Assembly (NCBI RefSeq): GCF_002906575.1
Contig: NZ_CP026310.1
Coordinates: 1 to 64,000 of the forward strand
DNA from: Salinigranum rubrum
GTDB lineage: Archaea; Halobacteriota; Halobacteria; Halobacteriales; Haloferacaceae
Length of the DNA: 64,000 nucleotides
Direction: 5' to 3'
Each line of letters starts with the position of its first letter. The first letter of the stretch is position 1. Positions 55,164 to 63,941 of this stretch are shown one piece after another. The notes under the pieces were generated by a model. The model saw nothing but the letters and a program-made list of their open reading frames with translations, did not search any database and had not been told where the DNA came from. A program made the translations under genes and the position numbers.

Positions 55164-55940
55164 CTACGACGACGCCTCTTGTTGCGACGGGCTCTGGAAC
55201 GCCTCGTACGCCCGAGCGTCGGTCTGGTGGTGCGAGAGTAACGTCACTATGTCGTCGGGCTTGATGACAGTATAGCCGTGTGGCATGATTTCCTCGTCGC
55301 CCCGCTCGATGGCGATAACGAGTGTATCCTCATCGAGCACCCCCGTCTGGTTGGCCTCCTCGAGCGACATTCCCACGACCTGAGCGTCGGACGAAACGTT
55401 CACGGTGAGGATTCTCGCATTTCCAGTAAGATCGATGAAGTCGTTCAACGCTGGCGCTCGGGGGCTATCGTCGGGGTTGAACGGCTCGTAGGGGTTGAAC
55501 AACTCGTCCTCGAGCAGGTCTTCGTCTTCGATTTCGATGCCGAGTTTCGAGAGACTTCGTGAGACCCGCTGAAGGTCTCTCGTGCTTTCGCCAACCGCCA
55601 GTACGTGGAGGTTCCGGCGGCCGGTCATTAACGAACGGACGTTGATCACGCCGGGGATAGTCCGTGCCTCGTGGGCCAGCGCCTCTCGCTCTGGGACGGG
55701 AACGTTACACAGGTAGAGATTCCTGAGGTTACTTCCGGCCGCCTCGAAGTCGATGTGTGTTCGATACCCCTGGATGATACCACAGTCTTCGAGTCTCTCA
55801 ATCCGATTGCGAACCGTCGCACCCGAAACGTCTGCGCTCTCGGCGATCGAAGTGGCTGTAGCCCGACCGTCTTGCATGAGGGAATAGATGATGCGACGGT
55901 CCAAATCATCGAGTCGGTACCCCTCTTCGTGAAGCGTCAT
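55164..55940 (-). CDS. Lrp/AsnC-type regulator with C-terminal TrkA_C (RCK_C) domain
   Basis: The 258-residue protein starts MTLHEEGYRLDDLDRRIIYS. Its N-terminal AsnC HTH is TSIAESADVSGATVRNRIER, the RAM-like part is GVINVRSLMTGRRNLHVLAV, and residues ~170-250 are a TrkA_C domain: ARILTVNVSSDAQVVGMSLE, ANQTGVLDEDTLVIAIERG and PHGYTVIKPDDIVTLLSHH. TrkA_C domains bind small ligands such as c-di-AMP or ions. As first gene of the operon with zinc ribbon, UspA and APC-UspA, it is the likely local regulator. Confidence 0.9.
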   Translation of the reverse strand: MTLHEEGYRLDDLDRRIIYSLMQDGRATATSIAESADVSGATVRNRIERLEDCGIIQGYRTHIDFEAAGSNLRNLYLCNVPVPEREALAHEARTIPGVINVRSLMTGRRNLHVLAVGESTRDLQRVSRSLSKLGIEIEDEDLLEDELFNPYEPFNPDDSPRAPALNDFIDLTGNARILTVNVSSDAQVVGMSLEEANQTGVLDEDTLVIAIERGDEEIMPHGYTVIKPDDIVTLLSHHQTDARAYEAFQSPSQQEASS

Positions 55941-56488
55941 GACCCTCGTCTCCGAGTCGATTTTAAAAATCGAAATTTTCCACCGTGTTTTTGACTCTCT
56001 CGCTTCATACTACTTCATCAGATTCGGAGGCACAAATAGCATATGGACAATCACTCATCGTATTTCTCTCCCGGGGCTCTACAGAGCGGGTTCATCCTGA
56101 TCGTCTACTATCCAAGACAACTCATGTAGGCGAATTCTTGGATAGTGGAACAAGAACGGACGTTCGAGAGTCGGTCTGAAGCAGTTCCCAGTCACGGATT
56201 CGGTCAAGTTCACGCATCACAGGCCCGCTATACCCTCTATAGTCTCAACTTCCACAGGATCCCAAAAGTCGAGACCAGTACTCTCAATGCATACGTACTC
56301 AGCTCCCATCCCTCAACTGTGGGTTTTACTCAGAGAGTTTCGTGGGTGTACTCCTCCTTCTAGCGTACTGATTGGGGGTCAAATCGGGGGTAATTGTGGC
56401 TGTAACGAAGGCTCAAGCTGATTCCAACGTTGCGTGCGGTCCCCCAAGCGAAACATATTAGCATATACTTGTATAAGCTATAGCTGAT
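55941..56488. other. Intergenic region between the transport and arsenic loci
   Basis: About 550 bp, divergent promoters at both ends. No gene or repeat is seen apart from the arsR operator at the right end. Confidence 0.4.
56460..56479. promoter_or_regulatory. ArsR operator/promoter candidate
   Basis: An imperfect palindrome with arms AGCATATAC and GTATAAGCT (8 of 9 positions paired, 2-nt centre) lies 9 bp before the arsR ATG and overlaps the AT-rich promoter. It fits autorepression by the ArsR-family protein. Confidence 0.6.
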
Positions 56489-56848
56489 ATGAGTAAGGGC
56501 ACAATCACTGACGAAACCGCGGAAGGGACCGACACCTGCTGTGCACCGCCCCGAGACATCGACTCGGACGCCATGGCCACGGACCTCCAACTACTGACCG
56601 CGATGGGGAACGACACGCGATACGAACTGCTTCGGCGCATCACGAACGCCGACGATGGCGTCTGCGTCTGCGATCTCGAAGCCGCAGTCGGAGTCAGCCA
56701 GAGCGCCGTCAGCCAAGCACTTTCCCGCTTGTACACCGCAGGACTAGTCACGCGCCGTAAAGAGGGGTCCTGGCGGTACTATGAACCGACTGAGACGACT
56801 GCTGCCCTCCTCGAAACACTCGACGACCTGCGAGGTACCCATGAGTAA
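56489..56848 (+). CDS. arsR: ArsR-family metalloregulator
   Basis: The 119-residue protein has the winged helix LLTAMGNDTRYELLRRITNA, CVCDLEAAVGVSQSAVSQAL and LYTAGLVTRRKEGSWRYYEP. Cys-Val-Cys at the start of helix 3 (DGVCVCDLEAA) is the classical ArsR/SmtB alpha-3 metal site. An extra Cys pair, DTCCAPP, near the N-terminus may add a ligand. It overlaps arsM by 8 bp, so it probably represses the arsRM operon and releases it on As(III). Confidence 0.9.
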   Translation: MSKGTITDETAEGTDTCCAPPRDIDSDAMATDLQLLTAMGNDTRYELLRRITNADDGVCVCDLEAAVGVSQSAVSQALSRLYTAGLVTRRKEGSWRYYEPTETTAALLETLDDLRGTHE

Positions 56849-57680
56849 CGATACTGATCCCGTAGCCGGTGACCGCGACCCCGAGGAGGCTCGGAAGATG
56901 GTGCGCGAACGCTACGGGACCATCGCTACGGACGGTAAGGACTGCTGTGTCGGTGTCGATGTCGCCGACCAGGGTGCGTGCTGTGACGGCAACGAAGACG
57001 CGACTGGGAGCGAACGCCTCGGGTACGATACGGACGATATCGCGTCGGTCGCCGACGGTGCAGACCTCGGCCTCGGGTGTGGAAACCCGAAGGCATTCGC
57101 CGAGATGGCACCCGGTGAGACAGTACTCGACCTAGGCTCAGGTGCGGGCTTCGACTGCTTCCTCGCTGCACAGGAGGTCTGTCCGGACGGCCGCGTCATC
57201 GGTGTCGACATGACACCAGAGATGGTCTCGAAAGCGAGAGAGAACGTCGCGAAGAACGACGCCGACAACGTCGAGTTTCGACTCGGCGAGATCAGCCACC
57301 TCCCCGTTGCCGATACGACCATCGATGTCGTTATCTCGAACTGCGTCATCAATCTCGCCCCGGAGAAACAGCTCGTGTTCGACGACGCCTATCGTGTCCT
57401 CAAGCCCGGTGGGCGCGTCGCCATCTCAGATGTCGTCCAAACCGCGCCGTTCCCCGACGACATCAAGATGGACCCGGACTCGCTAACTGGCTGCGTCGCC
57501 GGTGCGTCGACCGTTGCGGATCTCGAAGCGATGCTCGCCAGTGCCGGCTTCGAAGCGATCGAGATCGCGCCCAAAGATGAGAGCACCGAGTTCATCAGTG
57601 ATTGGGATGCCGATCGCGACCTCGGTGACTACCTCGTGTCGGCTACTATCGAGGCCCGGAAGCCACCACAAGATCGCTAA
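56841..57680 (+). CDS. arsM: Arsenite S-adenosylmethionine methyltransferase
   Basis: The 279-residue protein starts MSNDTDPVAGDRDPEEARKM at ATG 56841. SAM motif I is VLDLGSGAGFDCFLAAQE, then IGVDMTPEMVSKARENVAKN and VVISNCVINLAPEKQLVFDD. Conserved cysteines of ArsM are present: CCVG and ACCD early (~residues 33-50), the CV in SNCVINL, and TGCVAGA late, which together bind As(III). Methylation makes volatile or less retained arsenicals. Confidence 0.92.
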   Translation: MSNDTDPVAGDRDPEEARKMVRERYGTIATDGKDCCVGVDVADQGACCDGNEDATGSERLGYDTDDIASVADGADLGLGCGNPKAFAEMAPGETVLDLGSGAGFDCFLAAQEVCPDGRVIGVDMTPEMVSKARENVAKNDADNVEFRLGEISHLPVADTTIDVVISNCVINLAPEKQLVFDDAYRVLKPGGRVAISDVVQTAPFPDDIKMDPDSLTGCVAGASTVADLEAMLASAGFEAIEIAPKDESTEFISDWDADRDLGDYLVSATIEARKPPQDR

Positions 57681-57762
57681 CTAACAGAAAAGTACTGGCA
57701 GCCTTGCCCAGTTGGGAATTGTGCGATCCGGGGATCGAACGAACCCTCCGATTACGCCTACG

Positions 57763-58193
57763 CTACGGTTCGTCCGGATAGAACTCGTCGAACAACATCT
57801 CGACGCGTCGCTCTATGTCGTCACGAATATCGCGGACAGTGTCGAGGTCTTGCCCGTACGGATGTCTAACGCCCAGTCTCTAACGTCGACGTTCTCCGCG
57901 TCCAGTTCCAGCGTCGAACAGCCCATCGTGGCGACGACATCGCACGATTCGAACTCGTCAGTCGAAACCCCCCGCGGTGTCCGGTTCGAGAGATCGATGT
58001 CTCGCTCACGCATGACCGTGATCACTTCGTCGTGAACGCTTTCAGCCGGGTGTGAACCGCCGGTAAGGATCTCGATATTGTCCCCTCATTCTCGCCGGTC
58101 GCGTTCCCGCTCAGCGAACGCAGCCGACATCTGGCTACGCCCCGCATTCTGTACACACACAACCCCCAACTTCGTCGATGATGCTGTATCCAT
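57763..58193 (-). pseudogene. arsC: LMW-PTP-type arsenate reductase, broken
   Basis: From ATG 58193 it reads STKLGVVCVQNAGRSQMSAA (P-loop CxxNxxRS). It then meets TGA at 58086-58088 after RDRRE. The same frame continues IEILTGGSHPAESVHDEVIT, SNRTPRGVSTDEFESCDVV and the DWALD motif. One base is missing near 57863-57865, after which the tail RDIRDDIERRVEMLFDEFY is in another frame. Two lesions make it inactive. Its 5' side is fused to the ArdC fragment. Confidence 0.85.
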
Positions 58194-58235
58194 GGACAAT
58201 TCCCTCTTTGATACCGTGTTAAGCGCTCCTATGAG

Positions 58236-58544
58236 TATCGGCGCCCAGATCCAGATCGCCTGTTCGCCCTCTTTGACGTAGCGGTCGAACTCGTTTCGCC
58301 AGGTGTTGTACCCTGCAACCTTCGTCGCCTCCGGACACTGGAGTTCGATGAGGAGCGTATTTCGGTGTGAGTAGTCGTGGAATCGAGACTGGACGTCGAG
58401 CCACTGCTGGAACTCTTCGGTCGCCGTGGCTTCGTCGACGAGGTCGATGAGATCCTCGACCCATTCTTCTATCGTGCTGTGCATCTCGTCGCGTCGGGTG
58501 TCGGTGTCGCTGAACGACACCGGTGGGTAGTCACTCGTCGCCAT
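58236..58544 (-). pseudogene. ArdC-type N-terminal domain, truncated
   Basis: From ATG 58544: WLDVQSRFHDYSHRNTLLIE, PEATKVAGYNTWRNEFDRYV and KEGEQAIWIWAPI match the N-terminal domain of ArdC-like/zincin plasmid proteins of haloarchaea. After API the frame runs on into the arsC relic, giving a chimeric ORF. The metalloprotease part is missing. ArdC proteins are typical of plasmids and conjugative elements. Confidence 0.7.
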
Positions 58545-58694
58545 GATTTCCGTCGAGACGTCCCGATTCGGAACGCCCCGCACCCTGTCAGGGGCCGATA
58601 AAATGTACTGAGCGCAGAGTGGTTCGTGAGCTCTACTCAATCGAACCCGTCGCAAGCAAGTTCTCGCGAACCGCGTCACGGCTGGTCATCAGTT

Positions 58695-58864
58695 CCCGTT
58701 ATCGCTGATATTCGTCAGGGTACCAGTTCGTCGCAGTCCGAATCGAATTCGATGACGAGGAGCAGTACGAGCGGTTGAAAGCGTTGAAGAAACACCGTGG
58801 ATTGACGTGGAAAGGATTGCTTCTCGAAGGCGAGAAGAAGGTTCGGGAGGATATCCCGGAGTAA
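58695..58864 (+). pseudogene. Small VapB/CopG-like protein lacking a start codon
   Basis: The plus-strand frame reads VRIEFDDEEQYERLKALKKH and WKGLLLEGEKKVREDIPE to a TAA at 58862-58864. It resembles short haloarchaeal ribbon-helix-helix-like proteins, but no ATG/GTG/TTG lies between the preceding in-frame stop and the conserved part. Probably a 5'-truncated relic. Confidence 0.45.
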
Positions 58865-58904
58865 GCGTCTAACGTGGTTCGTGAAATGTAGTGTCGGATT
58901 CACG

Positions 58905-58922
58905 CCCGGCCTAAAGGCCGGG
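58905..58922. repeat. Hairpin, possible IS200/IS605 end
   Basis: Perfect stem with arms CCCGGCC and loop TAAA, located exactly where the DUF7342-like frame loses its family sequence. It resembles end hairpins of IS200/IS605-type elements. Could also be a terminator. Confidence 0.4.
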
Positions 58923-59162
58923 GTTCTCTCCGTGAATCAGGTAGGTGCCATGAGGCCCGCTTTCATCGCGTCGGAGAACCCTGTCAGTGACGAGACGCTG
59001 AAGAACGCGAGTGGTCGGTTCGTGTGACCACTCCGCTTCTGAGGCGATCCAGTTCTCCGTCCTGGGCTCTGAGAGCTGACGAGCGACCATCCGAACTCGG
59101 TCTTCCCCCGTGGTCTGGTTCTTGAGAAGCCCTCTATGTTTATCGTCTTCGTTCTCCGCCAT
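58911..59162 (-). pseudogene. DUF7342-like winged-helix protein, C-terminally truncated
   Basis: The 83-codon frame reads GEDRVRMVARQLSEPRTENW, then IASEAEWSHEPTTRVLQRLV, a winged helix like the N-terminal parts of haloarchaeal TumA/DUF7342 proteins. The last six codons (GENPGL) derive from the hairpin sequence at 58905-58922, so the native C-terminus is gone. Confidence 0.55.
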
Positions 59163-59313
59163 GCGCCAGCTTTCGAGTTGTATCTTGATATCGGTTGAGG
59201 AGATTCATCGTATTTCGAACTGCTGGTATAGGGGTTGACCGGGATACTATTGGAGTCACCGACGGCGCATCGAGCAACTTCTGAAGAGGGCTGTGGACTG
59301 CCGGTCAGTTACG

Positions 59314-59329
59314 CACGACTTCAGTCGTG
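59314..59329. repeat. Hairpin CACGACTTCAGTCGTG
   Basis: A perfect 7-bp stem with a 2-nt centre, 2 bp beyond the lipoprotein stop codon (59332-59334). It looks like IS200/IS605 end hairpins but may act as a terminator of the lipoprotein gene. Confidence 0.45.
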
Positions 59330-59331
59330 GG

Positions 59332-59832
59332 TCACTGACAAACGCGCTCCGTGTCGTAGTTGTGGACCGTGACGTCGATAGTCCACGACGCTTGCTCGTA
59401 GTCTGGGTTCCCGACGACCAGAACCGGGGCCTGCTCTCGCAGGTGCACGTGGTATCGGCCGGTGTTTGGGAACCGATACTCTTCCTCGATTCGGTCGCGG
59501 AACCCCGATTGATACTCGCCCTCGATATCGGAGTCTGCCGGCTTGATATGAAGTCTGACTTCCGCCTCGTCGTTAGTCTCCGTTGCCGAGACGACCGACA
59601 CCTCCAGTACGTCGCCCGCATCGACCTCGATGTACCACTCTTTTTCGTAGAAACTTGTCAGTCCCTCACCACGAAAGATCGGGATTGAACCGCGTCTAAC
59701 CCGTTCGTTGCGACAGTTTTCGCCCCCGCTATCGCTGCTACAGCCCGCGGTCGCGACGGCCACCAGCAGCGCTCCCATTCGCAACACACGGCGACGCGAC
59801 TTCGGGGTGCTGTCGCCAGGGAGAGAATTCAT
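59332..59832 (-). CDS. Secreted lipoprotein, unknown
   Basis: The 166-residue protein starts MNSLPGDSTPKSRRRVLRMG at ATG 59832. A twin-arginine signal (RRRVLRMGALLVAVATAG) is followed by a lipobox Cys. The mature part is beta-rich and acidic: YIEVDAGDVLEVSVVSATET, FPNTGRYHVHLREQAPVLVV. It resembles small extracellular beta-sandwich domains but no family is assigned. It is probably anchored on the outer face of the membrane. Confidence 0.75.
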   Translation of the reverse strand: MNSLPGDSTPKSRRRVLRMGALLVAVATAGCSSDSGGENCRNERVRRGSIPIFRGEGLTSFYEKEWYIEVDAGDVLEVSVVSATETNDEAEVRLHIKPADSDIEGEYQSGFRDRIEEEYRFPNTGRYHVHLREQAPVLVVGNPDYEQASWTIDVTVHNYDTERVCQ

Positions 59833-60063
59833 ATTCAATCAATATAGTCCAAATGTCATAACAGTATCTTCTGTTGAGGTGGCCCGCTCACGTGTGTGAC
59901 GACTGGGTGACAGAGGAAGGTGACTTTGAGAGGGACTACTGAGGGAGAGTGAGTTGTCGTTGGACGAACCCATAGAATCATGCTTGTTGTCACGTCATCT
60001 ATTGCCGATGCGACTGCTGTGCTCAGTGTATGAACAAGAGGGAGTCACTGAAGCTTCCGAGGT

Positions 60064-61809
60064 GTGTTGGACGTGCGACAACGGATAGTAGGAGTCGGGC
60101 TGGCCGCGATGAGCGTCTTTACCTCACAGCCAGTAGTACGCCTTCTTTCATCTGCTGAGTTACCAGAGGTCGGCATCACGCTCTTGATCATCGCTCTAAG
60201 CACGTCCAATGATGGCGTGATCGGAGTGCAACTTTCCTGGGTCTTTCTCGGCTACCTCGTCTACGCGCTTGTTCCGAAACTGTATCCCAAAGAGATGCAA
60301 CGACTATCAGTGACGGTCGGGTTCCGAGCCCTCACTGCGGTACTGACGGTGTATTTTGGCCTCGCTTTGACTGTCGGGTTGGGCCTGAGTCCCTCACAAG
60401 TTGCGTTTGGTCTCGTTGAGAGCGGAGTCGTTCTGGGCAATTTTTGGCGCGGAGTGATCGTCGGGACACTCGCATTCAGCATCTATCTCTCAGTTCTCCG
60501 TGATGAGCATCTCTTTGATGAAGAGAGTGTCGTGTTTCGAGCCTACTTGACGTTCGATACGTTCTCCGACGAGGCGATTGCATCCGAAAAACGCACGCTT
60601 AGAGCGGCACGGGAATTGCCGGACCACGTGCGTCGTATCGTACTCTCGTTGTACGACATTCCCTCAGGTGTTATCTTCGTCGGTCCCTGCTTTGGGGTTG
60701 GAATCGTCATTGGTGTCCTGAACACGTACTATCCCGTTCCGGAAGCGCTCTTTCTCTTCGGCGTCGTCGTGAGCTTCATCCCCACTGGTGGGCGAATCAC
60801 TCGGGTTCGTACGAATCTTGAATCTCGCCTGGTAGATAATACTGTCAACTCAATCCGCAATTTCAAAGGGATGCTGATGGTGGTCGTGAGCGGGCTTGGA
60901 CTCGGGTTCTGTGCGTACGTGTTAATCGGCAACCTTGGACTGACTACTGACACCGTTGGCAATCTCCTCGAGATAATCAGTGGGCAAGGATTCGACCACC
61001 CATCCGATGAGGCCGGTTGGACCGTTGCACGCAGTGCAGCCCTGAGTGCTGTGCTGCTGACCCCGTTCGTTTACAGCCTCATCGGGTTGCTGTATTGGTC
61101 TCGGCAGTTCTCACGGATACCAACGTTCGCTGAATATTGGGAGAGTGAAACGTACGACCTGCCCCCACCGGACGTACCCTCATCCCTCGCTACTCGGCCG
61201 AGGGGTGGCCTGCTTTTCGCCAACAGTCTGCTCCTGCTCGCCTCAGTGTTTGTCTGGCAGTTCTTCGATGAAAGTGCGTCACTCCTGGTGCTCGTAGGGT
61301 TCGATGTCGTCTGGTTCTTTCTTCTGTTTTTGGTACTGCAGTCGGTTCGCTACAGTTTCCACGGCGACCCGCAGCCGATCGAATCGGATGGTGAAGTCGT
61401 GTTTCTCGCTGCTATTGGACAGGCAATTTCGATTGCGTTCGCCGAAGGCCTGCTCAAAGGATACTTCTCAGATATCCTCGGGTCATATCCCGATGACGTG
61501 GAACTGGTCGTCGCGGTTATGGTTGGATTGCTCCTGATGATGATCATCATGCTGGCTAATGTCTGGGAGATGCCAGACAGACTTGCCGAACGGACTCACG
61601 AAGGGCAGACTGAGTCAGAAGAGAGTCTGTGGGCCTTGGTCGGGATTTGCGTCGTTCTGTTTTTTGTTTTCTATGCCGCGGCCGTTGTGGGGCTTGCTTC
61701 GTCACTTGACGTGGGTATCTACCTACTCGTAGTCGCGTATGTGCTGTTGCTGTGGTATATCGAATCTCACGTTATCCCTGACAGTGCGGGTGACGATGTG
61801 GACGCTTGA
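60064..61809 (+). CDS. Large polytopic membrane protein, unknown family
   Basis: The 581-residue protein has about 12 hydrophobic helices in two groups. The first, ~15-150, includes ITLLIIALSTSNDGVIGVQL. A cytoplasmic-looking region of ~70 residues (SEKRTLRAARELPDHVRRIV) follows, then helices from ~208 to the end. Start is taken as GTG 60064; ATG 60109 is an alternative. No transporter signature is recognised. It stands alone on its strand. Confidence 0.7.
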   Translation: MLDVRQRIVGVGLAAMSVFTSQPVVRLLSSAELPEVGITLLIIALSTSNDGVIGVQLSWVFLGYLVYALVPKLYPKEMQRLSVTVGFRALTAVLTVYFGLALTVGLGLSPSQVAFGLVESGVVLGNFWRGVIVGTLAFSIYLSVLRDEHLFDEESVVFRAYLTFDTFSDEAIASEKRTLRAARELPDHVRRIVLSLYDIPSGVIFVGPCFGVGIVIGVLNTYYPVPEALFLFGVVVSFIPTGGRITRVRTNLESRLVDNTVNSIRNFKGMLMVVVSGLGLGFCAYVLIGNLGLTTDTVGNLLEIISGQGFDHPSDEAGWTVARSAALSAVLLTPFVYSLIGLLYWSRQFSRIPTFAEYWESETYDLPPPDVPSSLATRPRGGLLFANSLLLLASVFVWQFFDESASLLVLVGFDVVWFFLLFLVLQSVRYSFHGDPQPIESDGEVVFLAAIGQAISIAFAEGLLKGYFSDILGSYPDDVELVVAVMVGLLLMMIIMLANVWEMPDRLAERTHEGQTESEESLWALVGICVVLFFVFYAAAVVGLASSLDVGIYLLVVAYVLLLWYIESHVIPDSAGDDVDA

Positions 61810-61851
61810 CAACCGTCCCGGCCTGAAACGTGACTACGAGACAAGCGCCTT

Positions 61852-62172
61852 TCAGAGATCAAGCAGCCTGCGAAGTCGAGAGAGGAGTCCAACCTGCATG
61901 CCGAAGATTCGTTCCATCTCCTCGTCGCTGAGCTCGAAGTCGAAGGTGTCGAAGTCCTCTTCGATACGAGTCCGGCTCGAAGCCTTGGGAATCGCGGTGA
62001 CCATCTCTTGTTGACTCAATCAGCGGAGTGCGACCTGCGCTGGCGGTCTTTCCGTACTGCTCGCCAATCTCCTTGAAAACCTCGTTTCCGATGACTCTCC
62101 CCTTGTCCAGTGGAGTGTACACGGTCAGAACGATACCGTTCTCGATGCAGAACTCGAGTATCTCGAACGAGG
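61852..62172 (-). pseudogene. Aldo/keto reductase, C-terminal relic
   Basis: Minus-strand pieces read EILEFCIENGIVLTVYTPLD and GNEVFKEIGEQYGKTAS, then after a frameshift and a stop QEMVTAIPKASSRTRIEEDF and FDFELSDEEMERIFGM. This is the second half of an AKR barrel including the NADPH-binding loop. The catalytic Tyr/Asp/Lys half is missing. Confidence 0.78.
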
Positions 62173-62302
62173 ACTGTGATGGGATCAGAAAGACGGTCGT
62201 TGCGAGGGAGATCGTCCCGAGTAAAAATCTAGTTTATATTGAATATAAAAGAACTAGTATTTAATCGATGCGAGATTGCCTACGTGAGCCGTTTTGAGAC
62301 GC

Positions 62303-63068
62303 TCACCAGTGTCTGCTTACGCCAAGTGAGACACCTGCAGCCGATGCAACCTCTTTTTGAGTCCTTTCCTCGCATTCTACCAGATAAATAACCGCTGCTG
62401 CTACGCCTGCTGGATTCCGTCCGATACTCAGGCCGGCTCTCTGAGATGCTCGTGTCAGTGTGATGTCACTAGTGACTGTAGCCTCATCACAGCCGAGTGC
62501 ACTGCAAATTCCCTCCACATAGGCCTCTGGAAGGCATTCTGTATCCTGAATTTGAAGCTCGCGTTGGATCTGTTTGGTGAGTTTTCCGATAATCCGAGGG
62601 TTCTCTCCGGTCCGAGAGGCGATTCGATTAATCGGGAGTGGCTCCCCCACCTGTCTGGTTGCCAAACACACCACGGCATTGATTTACCTCCTCTGTTCGC
62701 CGTCCCTCAATCAGACCCTGCTGGACCGCCTCTGCGTAGATTTCCGCAGCCTGCAACCGTACGTCAGACGAGAGATTGGCCCGCTCTCCGATGAACTCAA
62801 GATACTCGAGTGACATAGCAAGTCGGTGCTCTGTACTGTTCCGCGCCTTGTGAAACTCTGACCATCTCGGTTTCTTCTCCGGAACCTCTGCTACATCCAC
62901 ACCAACGTTTCTATGCTCACGGAGAGTCTCATCTAACCGTTCTTGATGAATAACGAATCCACACGCGTTACAGAACGCATCAATCTGCTCAAAGGATTCA
63001 TCAACAGGGCTCTCCTCGCACGCAGGGCAAACTAACCCACAATCCATGACGAATTTGCTGGGCACCAT
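62303..63068 (-). pseudogene. Transcription factor B (TFB), frameshifted
   Basis: The first frame has an N-terminal zinc ribbon, LVCPACEESPVDESFEQIDA and CNACGFVIHQERLDE, then WSEFHKARNSTEHRLAMSLE and LQAAEIYAEAVQQGLIEGRR. A single extra base in an A run (plus-strand T3, 62683-62685) shifts the rest: VVCLATRQVGEPLPINRIAS, NPAGVAAAVIYLVECEERTQ. The final helix region is short or altered. TFB recruits RNA polymerase to the TBP-TATA complex; haloarchaea have several. Its ATG follows directly on the nuclease stop. Confidence 0.8.
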
Positions 63069-63941
63069 TTAATCACTCGACCCTTGAGTTTCGCTGAGAC
63101 GATCCTGACTACGTAGCACCTGAGAATGTTGAACCGATGGTGAGGGTCCCCCCAGAGAAGCTGGCACTCCATCTGCAGCACAACTCGGACAATCCGGTAA
63201 CCATGACAGCGATTGCTCCCACTCAATCTCTCCCCACAGCTGTCGCTCTCCACATGCTTCGCAAATCCAGTCGTACACACCATGAGATCGGGCAAGGTCC
63301 GGATACTCACCTGCGATTTCTGGCGTAAGCTTTGTCTCCGGGTAAGCCTCTAAATACTCGACGAGCTTCTTCCGTGGATACTCGATTAACCCCGGGAGTA
63401 ACCCGACTGAGCCTACATCATTGTAACTCGTCTCACCCTGTCCGCAGCGCTCTCGGTATGAACAGAACTCACACTCCCACTGAAACGTCGGGTTCGGCGG
63501 TGGAAGTTCACTGTCCAGTCGATACGTGGTGTGCTGTACCGCCCACTCAACGACGGTGTCTGTCCAGAACTCCGGATCGAACTCCACATGAAAACACCTG
63601 AGGTCAAGCGACGTTCGTCCACCGTAGAGAATGACCGCGTCAGTGACCGACCGGTCGTACTTCTCAGACAACCCCCACATATACGCATGCGCCTGCGCAC
63701 GATGATGTCGATTCGGCGCGTCCACATTCTCCACCGACTGCTTCGTCTTAATCTCAGTCAGCAGCAGTGGCTCTCCACAACGAGACTCACTTCGGTTATT
63801 CCTTACTGATGGACTTGCTTCGCACCCTGTGCCTCTGGAGAGCGGCTTGAGTGAAATCCTGCGGTTTACGCGGAGTTGGTGGTCCGTGAGCGAACTTGTG
63901 AACTCGCATAGGCTCTGATAGCGCTGATGGTACTTACTCAA
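63069..63941 (-). CDS. PD-(D/E)XK nuclease, Cas4-like, with C-terminal zinc ribbon
   Basis: The 290-residue protein has a nuclease core with LLLTEIKTKQSVENVDAPNR (E-x-K of the PD-(D/E)XK site), QAHAYMWGLSEKYDRSV and a cysteine cluster, WECEFCSYRERCGQG, as in Cas4/AddB-like nucleases that hold an Fe-S cluster. A second cysteine set, WICEACGERQ with DCPSC, forms a C-terminal zinc ribbon. The N-terminal ~60 residues are less typical and may contain a lesion or the start may be further upstream. No CRISPR array is present. Confidence 0.7.
   Translation of the reverse strand: MSKYHQRYQSLCEFTSSLTDHQLRVNRRISLKPLSRGTGCEASPSVRNNRSESRCGEPLLLTEIKTKQSVENVDAPNRHHRAQAHAYMWGLSEKYDRSVTDAVILYGGRTSLDLRCFHVEFDPEFWTDTVVEWAVQHTTYRLDSELPPPNPTFQWECEFCSYRERCGQGETSYNDVGSVGLLPGLIEYPRKKLVEYLEAYPETKLTPEIAGEYPDLARSHGVYDWICEACGERQLWGEIEWEQSLSWLPDCPSCAADGVPASLGGPSPSVQHSQVLRSQDRLSETQGSSD

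Noticed and set aside
63069-63941. CRISPR-associated Cas4
   Set aside because: The nuclease core and cysteines are Cas4-like, but there is no repeat array and no other cas gene, and the partner gene is a TFB. I keep the neutral label.
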